The translations under genes and the position numbers were made by a program. 64,000 nucleotides of DNA from NCBI GenBank assembly GCA_010909165.1, contig VJWM01000106.1:558001-622000 (forward strand), written 5' to 3'. Each line of letters opens with the position of its first letter. Within the stretch, counting starts at the first letter, position 1. Shown in pieces: positions 1-8,701 of the stretch. The notes under the pieces are model-generated. The model did not search any database. It had not been told where the DNA came from and worked only from the letters and a program-made list of their open reading frames with translations. The DNA is from Anthoceros angustus. Taxonomy: Eukaryota > Streptophyta > Anthocerotopsida > Anthocerotales > Anthocerotaceae.

Positions 1-732
1 CTCGGAAAAACAAGTACAATACCAAGTGGAAAGCGAGATGTGTTAGACATGCGAGGATTAGAGGACGGGCACACACTTCTTGTGATTGACGTTCCAAGGG
101 GGTTTCAAATCGGGCCTATGGACAAACGAGTGGACAAGCAGATGATGGATACTGTTTTGCAGAGCTTTGCAGAGAAAACAACACGCGATGAGTTGAGAAT
201 GATTGTGATGCATGGTGTGGAGGAGGCTCACACTGTGAGGGAGTCGATGCGGAAGTGGAGCAGGAAAGGGGGGTTGGTCTCATTTGTATGGGACAAGACG
301 AACATGAACAATGACAGGGGTGGGTTTGAAACCATGGAATATGTCACGGTGGGTTGGGGACTGAAAGTTGCGTGCATAGGGGATAGGGTTCCAATGCTGC
401 CAAATGCCATGCACGGTACTTTCAACAATGGGAACAATGTAATCGCTCATGATACGGTTGTGAAGAAACAGGTGTACATGTCACAAGACAAGCTGGTGGT
501 ATGCCCATACCAGAGGCCTCTGGGGCTTATGATGAAACTTATCAAAACCTTCTCCAAAGAGGGAGATTGGGTTTTGGACGCTTGCTCTGGGAGTGGGACA
601 ACGTTATTGGCGGCCCTACTGTGTGGACAAAATTGTATTGCTATTGAGGCTGACTTGAGGTGTGCACTATCTCTAAAGGTGACTTGGCCCTTTGTGGAGA
701 TTTATTTTGAAAGGCTCTTGATGTCGCTTTAG
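1..732 (+). CDS. Partial beta-class (N4/N6-type) DNA methyltransferase-like protein
   Basis: The frame is open from the first base of the window to a TAG at 730-732 (243 codons visible), so the 5' end lies outside; the codon at 40 is GTG and no start can be assigned. The architecture fits the N6/N4-MTase family in beta order, with the catalytic part first and the AdoMet site last. A strand-turn resembling motif IV reads DVPRG at codons 30-34, where active enzymes have DPPY/DPPW or SPPY. Then come an FVWDKTN stretch and, at about 193-201, the AdoMet-binding motif I DACSGSGTT, followed by AIEAD. The degenerate motif IV makes catalysis doubtful. A possible donor (GAG|GTGTGC near 657-660) precedes the unusual last 25 residues, so the gene may continue in another exon. 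Family assignment is by motif only; target base and host or element origin are unknown. Confidence 0.6.
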   Translation, partial: LGKTSTIPSGKRDVLDMRGLEDGHTLLVIDVPRGFQIGPMDKRVDKQMMDTVLQSFAEKTTRDELRMIVMHGVEEAHTVRESMRKWSRKGGLVSFVWDKTNMNNDRGGFETMEYVTVGWGLKVACIGDRVPMLPNAMHGTFNNGNNVIAHDTVVKKQVYMSQDKLVVCPYQRPLGLMMKLIKTFSKEGDWVLDACSGSGTTLLAALLCGQNCIAIEADLRCALSLKVTWPFVEIYFERLLMSL

Positions 733-1158
733 TGAGGACACAAGATTCGCACCAAGGTAGGTGTTCAACCTTTGCAAGGCAAGGGGTTCTATATAAAGCT
801 CCCTTAGACATTTGGATTAATTTTGACTATTAGGATGACCAAGGCGACAATGCCAAAGCATGGTTTGGGTAGGTGTGCTGGGTTTGGAATGGCAACATTA
901 GCGTAATGGGTGGCTCCCACTTGTACCGACAATCTATAGAGACCATCATCTAAAGTGCCTGCATTGTATAGTTTCTATCACTTATGAAAGAGAGAAGACA
1001 ACTATTCCGCATAAAGGATCACCGCAGAGTGTGTTCTTGACAAAGACTTGCGATACTAGATTCTTGCACATTGAAGGAACATGGAGGACTTGATGAAGAT
1101 GAAGAACACGAATCACACTTGAATACAAGAACCGACACCCGCTATGGGTAGGTTGTGA
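733..1158. other. Intergenic, no gene seen
   Basis: No convincing coding sequence. A TATA-like CTATATAAAG lies near 789-798 and the rest is unremarkable AT-rich sequence leading into the reverse-strand Copia debris. Confidence 0.5.
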
Positions 1159-1993
1159 TCATCTCCCGTGAGGATGATCGATGTCCTGTGGTGAGTAAGA
1201 CTCAAAAGAGTTTCTGTAACAAATATGTGAAGTAGCTCCATTGCCTAAGTACCATGAGGTATTGGAGGGCTTGGAAGAAGCCAAGCACAAAGTGAGCACC
1301 TGGAGTTGAGGAAGATTGTTTCTTCGCCGCAATGTTAGCTCGGTGGGGCCTCCCGAGGTTCCCATTCTTCTTCTTACGACAATCCTTTTCCATGTGATTT
1401 GGGATTCTCGCACCAATTACATATAATCCCATCTTCTTGTTACCTCTTGCGGTGTTGAAGAAGATGCCTCCATCTTTGAGATAGGTACGCCAATTGCATA
1501 TTCCAAATGAGATCGTGCCAATCGAAAAGCATTAACATGATGTTCGATGGTGTCAGACTCCTTCATTGAGAGGTTGCGGAAGTTACGTGAAGCTGCAACA
1601 ATACTCATTACATCTCGAGATGAATATAATTGAGCAAGGTGAGTCCACATATCCTTGGAGGTCTTTGCGTGTGCGACATGTCTCACCATATGTTGAGAAA
1701 GTATAGTCCACTGACCAATAAATCTTGTGCCTTCTCGTCCCTGGCGTCCCTGGAAGGTTGAAGTTCACATTCAAATCGGGCGTGTGGTCTTGGAATTGAT
1801 CCATCGACGATACTCCAAAGGTCTCTTTGCCGCAAAGCTCCTCGCATTCTCAATCCCCAGATGTCATAATCCTTTCCATTGAATCTGTCTTTCTCTTTGA
1901 AGCTATCACTATAATGATAATGCAATGAAGTGTTAGCATTATCATTACCCAATGGGGAACAGCTTGTTCTTCATCATTGATCACTCCAGCCAT
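1159..1993 (-). pseudogene. Ty1/copia gag-protease fragment, frame-broken
   Basis: Read on the minus strand from an ATG at 1993. The pieces match a Copia polyprotein in order: a gag N-terminus (KEKDRFNGKDYDIW at about 1850-1900), the gag core with WTHLAQLYSS (about 1640), a damaged zinc knuckle ending HMEKDCRKKK (about 1370-1400), and the start of the aspartic protease (about 1220-1290). The protease site reads LGNGATSH where active elements have LDSGATSH, so the catalytic Asp is lost. Frames shift several times, and a 7-nt deletion near 1953, relative to the duplicate copy at 3017, breaks the gag N-terminus. No integrase or reverse transcriptase follows before 1159. This is a decayed, truncated element. 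Confidence 0.8.
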
Positions 1994-2003
1994 TGTAGGT
2001 GAT

Positions 2004-2270
2004 TTAGAGGACTAGGCCTCGTCGGTACAGCCTCTGATCTTCTCTATTGCATGCGCAAAACTCTTCTCTTGCATCATAATCTGATTCGGATGATGATAGT
2101 ATGCTCTCGAATCTCTGTGCATTATCAACCTTAGAGAGAATAGACAATTTTGTCCTTAATTCATATAATTCTCCCTTAAGATCAAAGGATTGGATTCTAA
2201 GAGTTGCTAATTGACTATCAATTTCTTGAAATCTAATACGTGAATACGAAGGGATCCCGAAGAAGGTCAA
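2004..2270 (-). pseudogene. Coiled-coil-like short frame upstream of Copia gag (copy 1)
   Basis: An 88-codon minus-strand frame immediately upstream of the gag ATG in element orientation. It is rich in heptad-like Leu/Ile with many Glu, Lys and Ser. A 98% similar twin lies at 3072-3338 in the duplicate unit. I do not recognise a family; conservation only reflects the recent duplication. Confidence 0.35.
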
Positions 2271-2272
2271 GT

Positions 2273-2474
2273 GGGCCCCACCGCTCCCAAGGCCGAAAGG
2301 TGGGCTCTATTGCTCCCAAGGCCCAAAGATGGGCTCTATTGCTCGCAGGGCCGAAAGGTGGGCCCCACCGCTCCAGGGCCCAAAGGTGAGCTCTATTGCT
2401 CCCAGGGCCCAAAGGTGGGCTCTATTGCTCCCAGGGCCCAAAGGTGGGCCCCACCACTCCTAGCGCCCAAAGCC
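2273..2474. repeat. 29-bp minisatellite, 7 units
   Basis: Seven units of 28-29 bp alternate between GGGCCCCACCGCTCC-type and GGGCTCTATTGCTCC-type starts, each ending near CCCAAAGGT. Units start at 2273, 2302, 2331, 2360, 2388, 2417 and 2446. Confidence 0.9.
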
Positions 2475-3061
2475 GATCGCGGATGCATCCCGGTGAGGAG
2501 GGAGACCCGTCGGGGCAGCCCCCGCATGGCCCACATGGTGAGCACCCCAAAGCTGCAGGGATGGCCGCTCGGCGCTTCGCATCGTCGTGCGGTACAAAGG
2601 CAGCCCAACCCTGCCTGTGACTCCCGGACCCTCGCCAGCGCCGCAGCGCCGGTGCGGCGCCTCGCTAAGCGCGCCACCTCCCAGCAACAGCGTAGCCCTA
2701 ACACCACAAGCTCGGCACTCGCCCTGGTGCACACACGCACCCTTTCGCTATCCGCATTGCTTGCTCGCCCCTCAGCTCGCTTCCCCGCAGCTACTCGCCC
2801 CTCAAGGCCCCAGGAAGGTTGAAGTTCACGTTCAAATCGGGCGTGTGGTCTTGGAATTGATCCATCGACGATGCCCCAAAGGTCTCTTTGCCGCAAAGCT
2901 CCTCGCATTCTCAATGCCCAGATGTCATAATCCTTTCCATTGAATCTGTCTTTCTCTTTGAAGCTGTCACTATAATGATAATGCAATGAAGTGTTAGCAT
3001 TATCATTACCCAATGGGGAATTAGGAACAGCTTGTTCTTCATCATTGATCACTCCAGCCAT
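2393..3061 (-). pseudogene. Second Copia gag N-terminus, truncated into GC-rich tail
   Basis: The minus-strand frame from the ATG at 3061 begins MAGVINDEEQ and runs through the same gag N-terminal domain as the copy at 1993. After about 84 residues it leaves gag at the duplication joint (near 2815) and reads through the GC-rich tail and the minisatellite. The first part is genuine gag; the rest is read-through of non-coding repeat. Confidence 0.7.
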
Positions 3062-3071
3062 TGTAGGTGAT

Positions 3072-3338
3072 TTAGAGGACTAGGCCTCGCCGGTACAGCC
3101 TCTGATCTTCTCTATTGCATGCGCGAAACTCTTCTCTTGCATCATAATCTGATTCGGATGATGATAGCATGCTCTCGAATCTCTGCGCATTATCAACCTT
3201 AGAGAGAATAGACAATTTTGTCCTTAATTCATATAATTCTCCCTTAAGATCAAAGGATTGGATTCTAAGAGTTGCTAATTGACTATCAATTTCTTGAAAT
3301 CTAATACGTGAATACGAAGGGATCCCGAAGAAGGTCAA
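3072..3338 (-). pseudogene. Coiled-coil-like short frame upstream of Copia gag (copy 2)
   Basis: Twin of the 2004-2270 frame with only a few substitutions, in the second duplication unit. No recognised domain. Confidence 0.35.
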
Positions 3339-3340
3339 GT

Positions 3341-3538
3341 GGGCCCCACCGCTCCCAAGGCCGAAAGGTGGGCTCTATTGCTCCCAAGGCCCAAAGATGG
3401 GCTCTATTGCTCGCAGGGCCGAAAGGTGGGCCCCACCGCTCCAGGCCCAAAGGTGAGCTCTATTGCTCCTGTGGCCCAAAGGTGGGCTCTATTGCTGTGG
3501 CCCAAAGGTGGGCCCCACCACTCCTAGCGCCCAAAGCC
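3341..3538. repeat. 29-bp minisatellite, duplicate array
   Basis: Same seven-unit order as 2273-2474, with internal deletions shortening the fourth unit to 27 bp and the sixth to 26 bp. The array was therefore copied with the surrounding 1.06-kb unit and then diverged by indels. Confidence 0.9.
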
Positions 3539-3960
3539 GATCGCGATGCATCCGGTGAGGAGGGAGACCCGTCAGGCAGCCCCGCATGGCCCACCATGGT
3601 GAGCACCCCAAATCGCACGGCCGAGGATGCACCGCTGCGCGCCTTCGCATCGTCGCAGATGTAGAAGACGGGCACGCTGCCCAACCCCTACACCGCTGCG
3701 CCTGACCCTCGCCACCGCGCATGCGGCGCCGGCACTGGCCGCCTCGCCAGCGAGCGCCACCTCCCGAGCAACGTAGCCCTAACACTGCTCCTTGCTCGCC
3801 GCTGCTACCCTTGCTATCCGCAGCTGCTCGCTTCGCCTCAACCGCCGCTTCCCCGCAGCTACTCGCCCGCCTCAACCGCTTGCGCCGCACCGCCGCCTGC
3901 GCGTCGCCACCGCCATATCGCGTCACTTGCCGCTGATGTCGCTCACTGCGCCACCGCCGC

Positions 3961-5610
3961 TTTGGAATAAGCAATTTTGGTTCCATAGATACCGGATTAC
4001 GTGTTTACCTATGTACATATGGGAGTAGTTTGTATTAAGGAAAGAGTGCATGGGTGTACCCATCTACTTAAGGACATAAAGGGAGATCTAAGGTCACACT
4101 AAAGAAGGATTAATTAAGCTTTATGTCTAAAATCACCTAATAACTAGGGAGATTGAATGACCTACATATTGCTGAACATAACTAGGGAGATTGAATGACC
4201 TACATATTACTGAACATAAATAGGGAGATTGAATGGTTTACATATTACAGAACTAGTCAAGGATGCATCTCCACAAGTTATTGTTGTTGTCCGTAAGATA
4301 GCCCCAGCAAGTGCCCTTAGGAGGGCAATGGATACCTTGAAAGAACTTATGCATATTTGTATATACTTTACCTGGTACTAACATGATACTATATGCGTAT
4401 CTTACCTTCGTTTGGGAGCACATGCTGGAAATTCATCCCATCATGGAGATTGAACCTCAACCAAATATAATCGCGTGGACCTCGATCTACAAGATAATTT
4501 TAATCATAAATAAAAATATAATATTAAATCTTGGAACCTAAAGGCTTGGGGCGCATTTTCATGTAAATTTGGGCGGTTCCTATAAAATTGTAGTACCATT
4601 AGGTTTCTATGATGATGTTTTAAACATGTTTTCTATGTATTTTTTATTTTACAAATAAAAAACAACAGAATAGTGGCTCCTAACAAATTCATCGGACATC
4701 ACTTCAGTGCATTTCGAATTGCTCAACTGGCTCCTAACAAATTCATTTCGAACTGCTCAACCGGCTCCTAACAAATTCATCGAACATTACTTCAGTGCAT
4801 TTCGAACTGCTCAACTCTTTATTGTTCTCCTCTTGCAAGATCTATCATTTGACTTTAAAAATTTACTCCTTTTTTTTATCATTCAAGTCGTGAATATAAT
4901 GAAACGCCAAGGTACTAGCTCCTAGCAAGTTCATCGGTCTATCACCTCAATGCTAGCAAGTTCATCCGTCTATCACCTCGGTGAACTCCGAACCCTTCAA
5001 CTCCTCATCATTCCCTCTTGCAAGATCTATCACGCGACTATAAAACATTTATCCTTCTTCGTCTATCATTCAAGTGGAATCAATCAACTCTACCTAATCC
5101 AGTCTACCAATGTATATCTTAGGTGGGCTCATTCCACCTTCACTTAGTACCTGTTAGGTTCAGTGTGCGCTGTCCATGCAAGAAATGGGTGCGCTTTAGA
5201 TGTATTACCAGGGTCTGTGTGATGTTGGACAAAATGGATGGATTGAATAGACAGTCTCTCGCTCAAGGTCACGGGCGTATGGCGACAATGCCACACATCT
5301 AGGCATGAAACATGAAGGCGAACAGATGTGGCATGAGTTTGAAAGCACCTGGAGAAGGCACCGACATATTGAAGAATGCCACAAAGAAGGGTCGTGAAGG
5401 TAGTGCCTGCCAGACGAACGAGGTTAGGGAAGAGTGAGGTTTCTTCGCAGCTGTGGCATTCAATGGATGGATTCCAGAGGTGCAATCAAAGTCGTACCTG
5501 AAGGCATAAATTTGGTCCACAACCTGCTTCCGCATCCTGGTCAGAGCTGAGCACATTGGGTTGGCGTCTTTTGTGCCTGGACATGCCCAGACATGCATCT
5601 CTAGAAGCTG
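3961..5610. other. AT-rich intergenic region with short tandem repeats
   Basis: No gene recognised. A 38-bp unit is repeated three times at 4141-4254, and a degenerate family around CCTAACAAATTCATCG and TTCGAACTGCTCAAC recurs between about 4677 and 4990. 5150-5610 is more balanced in composition and adjoins the 3' end of the minus-strand PPR gene, so it may hold its 3' UTR. Confidence 0.6.
4141..4254. repeat. 38-bp tandem repeat, 3 units
   Basis: Units begin at 4141, 4179 and 4217, each TAACTAGGGAGATTGAATG-like; the third is more diverged. Confidence 0.9.
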
Positions 5611-8364
5611 TCAAAGCCGATCCGCGCATGAGCAAGAACCATCCTTGAACCGATGCACTCGGTGAGAATCTCTCACAATGATAGCTCGCTTCTCCAGACG
5701 GGACATGATTTTTGTGCTGCTGTGGCAGTCACTGCACATGCGGAGGTTTTTTGTGACGAGCAATGTTGTGCCATAGGGTGTGTTGAGCAGACCATACGCC
5801 AATGCCAATTTCTCTGCATGACCACACAAAGTATCCTCCTTTTCCTGCTCGGACACTGCCTTCAGCACCAGCTCTGTTTGGGGCACATGGCCTCCTTCAT
5901 CTTGCAACCTCACGTTCACAGTCTTCAGGGTTGTTGAAATATCAGACCTCTCTTCTCCCACTGCGAACTCGTGCACCACGGAACTCAGTTCAATATAGGC
6001 CTTGGCGCGTTTTTTCCTAGCACCTGCGGACTTTCTCAAGCTTTCTAATTTATCCACATCATCCCACCTGCCTGCATTGGCATAGATGTTGCCCAAAAGC
6101 ACATACGGGCTTGCATCCTGTGGTTCCAATCCTACAAGATGCTCAAAACATCGTCTTCCACGATCCACATCACCGAAGCTTTTGCAAGCGCTGAGCAAAG
6201 CTGTCCAGCCCACCACATCATTCAGAAATGACACAGTTTGTAGTATCCTTTCGGCCTCAACCAGATGGCCTGCCCTGCCAAGGAGATCCACCATGCAACT
6301 GTGGTGGTAATCAGTCGGCTGAATCCCATGCTTCTCCATCATCCAGAAGTACTTCTTGCCCTCGTGCACCAGGCCTGCATGACTGCATGCCACCAAAAGA
6401 CAAATGAAAGTTGTTGCATTTGGCTGGAAACCATTGACAAGCATCTCATTAAAACACTTGATTGCCATTTGACCATTGCCATAATCTGCATAAGCATTCA
6501 GCATGGCATTCCACGTCACCGTATCTTTCGTGGGCAATCTATCAAAAACGCTACGAGCTTCTTCCAAGCTCCCGCATTTTGCATACATGTCCAACAGACA
6601 GTTACCAATCACTGCATCAGCTTCAAGGCCCCTATCACGAATCTGTGAGTGGAGTTGCCTGCCCTGCTGCAACGCTCCCACACTCGCACATGCTTGAAGA
6701 AGGCATGCATAAGTAACATTATTAGCTGGCGTGATTCCCTCCTTCTGCATACTGGCATACACATCGAGGGCTTCTCCTCCAAGCTCGTGTTGAGTATATC
6801 CTGCGATCATGGCAGTCCATGTCACAACATCTTTTGTGCGCAGACTATCAAATACTTTGCGAGCATCCTCCAACTTCCCGCATTTCACGTACATATTCAC
6901 CAAGCAGTTAGCGATGACTCCGTCAGCTTCTAGGCCTCGTTCACGAATCTTGCAGTGGAGCCGTTCCCCCTGCTGCAGCGCTCCAACACTAGCACATGCT
7001 TGAAGAAGGCATGCGAACGTAACGTGATTGGCTATAGTGATGCTCTCCTCCTCCATGAGGGAGTACAGAGCCAAGGCATCTTGACCAAGGGCCTGCTGTG
7101 CATAGCCTGCCATCATGGCATTCCATGTTACCACATCTCTCGAGGACAAACCATCAAACACTCTCCGAGCAGCTGGCAAGCTCCCGCATTTTGCATACAT
7201 GTCCACCAGGCAGTTGCCAACTCGCACATCAGCTTCAAGGCCTAGTTCACGTACCTTCAAATGAAGCTGCTTCCCCTGCTGCAAGGCTCCCACACTGGCA
7301 CACGCACGAAGAAGGCTCACAAACGAGACATGGTCCGCTGGAGTTATGCCCTCTTGCTGCATCCTAGCATACAGAGCCAGGGCTTCTCGTCCCTGCCCCT
7401 GCTGAGTATATCCTGCGATCATGGCATTCCATGTCACCACATCTTTTCTACCCAACCTCTCAAACACACTGCAAGCATCCTCCAAGCTCCCACACTTAGC
7501 ATACATATTAACCAGACTGTTGCCCACAAAAACATCATCCTGAAAATCACATCCCTGCATATCAGCATGCACCTCCTTCCCAGAACCCAGGTCCTTAGCC
7601 AAGGCACAGGCTTTGAGCACTGCGACAAAGACGCGGTCATTCGGCTTCACACCTGCTTCTCGCAGCTGACGATAAATCTCGATGCCCTTCCTGGGCTGCC
7701 CATGTCGGACATGCGCCAAGACAATGGCAGACCACACGTAAACGTTGGGTGCACCCACCTTGATGAAGACCTCTAATGCATCCTCCAACGTACCAAGAGA
7801 CGCATACATGGCAATGAAATGGTTGGCCAAAAAGGCGTTCGACTCGTATCCACATCTCACAGCAACAGCATGAACGCGTTTAACGAGCTCCAAATCCTTC
7901 TCTCCCTCGCACTTCTTCAGAACACGACAGATAAGAGAGTCAGTGACCTGACATCCTCGCTGCTCCAGCAGCTCCAACGCGTCGACCGCCCCGCCCACCT
8001 GTGCGTCCTCACACCGTTTGCTCAGAATCTGGACCAGTCGTGCAGAGTCCCTCATGTGGGCATCCAACCTGGCCAGCTCCGTGTCCACCCAGCTAGGCTT
8101 GGATCGATTGTTAAGCCACAGGGCCTCCTTCGACGCTTTGTGCCTGAAGTCAGGACAGCGGGCAGTCCTCTTGTCCAACCTGTTGTCACACCACTCGGTG
8201 GGCTCTTGAAAGAACTGTTGCCATAAACACTCCTGTCGCTCCTTGTGCGAAATTCCTTCGGCGGTAAGAGCAGTACGGAGAATTGCGGAGCTGGGCTGCT
8301 TCCCTGGCTGCTGGTGCAGAATCGGTAGCAGCAATGGCAGCTCCAGCGGCATCGCCATCGCCAT
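5611..8364 (-). CDS. PLS-class PPR protein with DYW deaminase domain
   Basis: Intact 917-residue frame, ATG at 8362-8364, TGA at 5611-5613, no intron. After an N-terminal extension of about 110 residues there is a long run of P-L-S PPR motifs (NMYAKCGSLEDA, VVTWNAMIAGY and LLQACASVGALQQGK patterns) to about residue 660, then E/E+ motifs and a C-terminal DYW domain. The deaminase signature is present: HAEK (His849, Glu851) and CSDCH (Cys877, Cys880), plus a second zinc site with His901/His904 and Cys911/Cys913. The last triplet is DRL rather than DYW, and the PG-box reads GHVPQT. Members of this family bind organellar RNA in a sequence-specific way and edit C to U; target and organelle are not evident here. 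Divergent from the next PPR gene with a short shared upstream region. Confidence 0.93.
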   Translation of the reverse strand: MAMAMPLELPLLLPILHQQPGKQPSSAILRTALTAEGISHKERQECLWQQFFQEPTEWCDNRLDKRTARCPDFRHKASKEALWLNNRSKPSWVDTELARLDAHMRDSARLVQILSKRCEDAQVGGAVDALELLEQRGCQVTDSLICRVLKKCEGEKDLELVKRVHAVAVRCGYESNAFLANHFIAMYASLGTLEDALEVFIKVGAPNVYVWSAIVLAHVRHGQPRKGIEIYRQLREAGVKPNDRVFVAVLKACALAKDLGSGKEVHADMQGCDFQDDVFVGNSLVNMYAKCGSLEDACSVFERLGRKDVVTWNAMIAGYTQQGQGREALALYARMQQEGITPADHVSFVSLLRACASVGALQQGKQLHLKVRELGLEADVRVGNCLVDMYAKCGSLPAARRVFDGLSSRDVVTWNAMMAGYAQQALGQDALALYSLMEEESITIANHVTFACLLQACASVGALQQGERLHCKIRERGLEADGVIANCLVNMYVKCGKLEDARKVFDSLRTKDVVTWTAMIAGYTQHELGGEALDVYASMQKEGITPANNVTYACLLQACASVGALQQGRQLHSQIRDRGLEADAVIGNCLLDMYAKCGSLEEARSVFDRLPTKDTVTWNAMLNAYADYGNGQMAIKCFNEMLVNGFQPNATTFICLLVACSHAGLVHEGKKYFWMMEKHGIQPTDYHHSCMVDLLGRAGHLVEAERILQTVSFLNDVVGWTALLSACKSFGDVDRGRRCFEHLVGLEPQDASPYVLLGNIYANAGRWDDVDKLESLRKSAGARKKRAKAYIELSSVVHEFAVGEERSDISTTLKTVNVRLQDEGGHVPQTELVLKAVSEQEKEDTLCGHAEKLALAYGLLNTPYGTTLLVTKNLRMCSDCHSSTKIMSRLEKRAIIVRDSHRVHRFKDGSCSCADRL

Positions 8365-8701
8365 CTTGCCCTGTCTGCACCCTCTCCAGTTTGATGTCGC
8401 AGAAAGGCCCGATTAAAGTCTTCGCTGAAATGGGCTTATGTGGAGAAGATATGAGATGCAAGAGGAGAAGGTGTTATCAGTACGCGTATGCAGATGCAAC
8501 AGCTTGGATTGATGTGGAGAGCAGTCAGAATGTCTGTCGGAATCTGAGGTTGCCACTTTCACGCAACGCAGTTCTCCAGAGAGACCTAAGGATCATAGCG
8601 GGGAGTTGATATCTGAGCAATGATCTTCAGAGACTTGGGGAATTCAGTTGTCAGTGCTCATCGGGATTCAGGCTGAAGCCCTGAAGAGGCGATCAAAGTT
8701 C
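8365..8701. promoter_or_regulatory. Bidirectional intergenic region between two PPR genes
   Basis: Only 337 bp separate the ATG of the minus-strand PPR gene (8364) from the first ATG of the plus-strand one (8702), so both promoters and 5' UTRs must lie here or overlap coding sequence. I see no clear TATA box. Confidence 0.55.

Larger units (their letters stand above)
1752..3960. repeat. Tandem direct duplication of about 1.06 kb in Copia debris
   Basis: Unit 1 (about 1752-2812) and unit 2 (about 2813-3960) are near-identical. Both begin GGAAGGTTGAAGTTCAC, carry the gag start and an 88-codon minus-strand frame (2004-2270 and 3072-3338), a 29-bp minisatellite, and then a GC-rich tail. Differences are small indels, including 7 nt at about 1953 and many in the GC-rich tail. 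Confidence 0.85.

Noticed and set aside
35-45. Start codon for the first frame at position 40
   Set aside because: The codon is GTG and the frame is open back to base 1, so the true start is outside the window.
2271-2822. 183-codon plus-strand frame
   Set aside because: It only reads through the 29-bp minisatellite and GC-rich tail; the repeated peptide is an artefact of the array period.
5653-8226. Many plus-strand frames opposite the minus-strand PPR gene
   Set aside because: They are antisense shadows of the repeated PPR motifs and recur with the same period.
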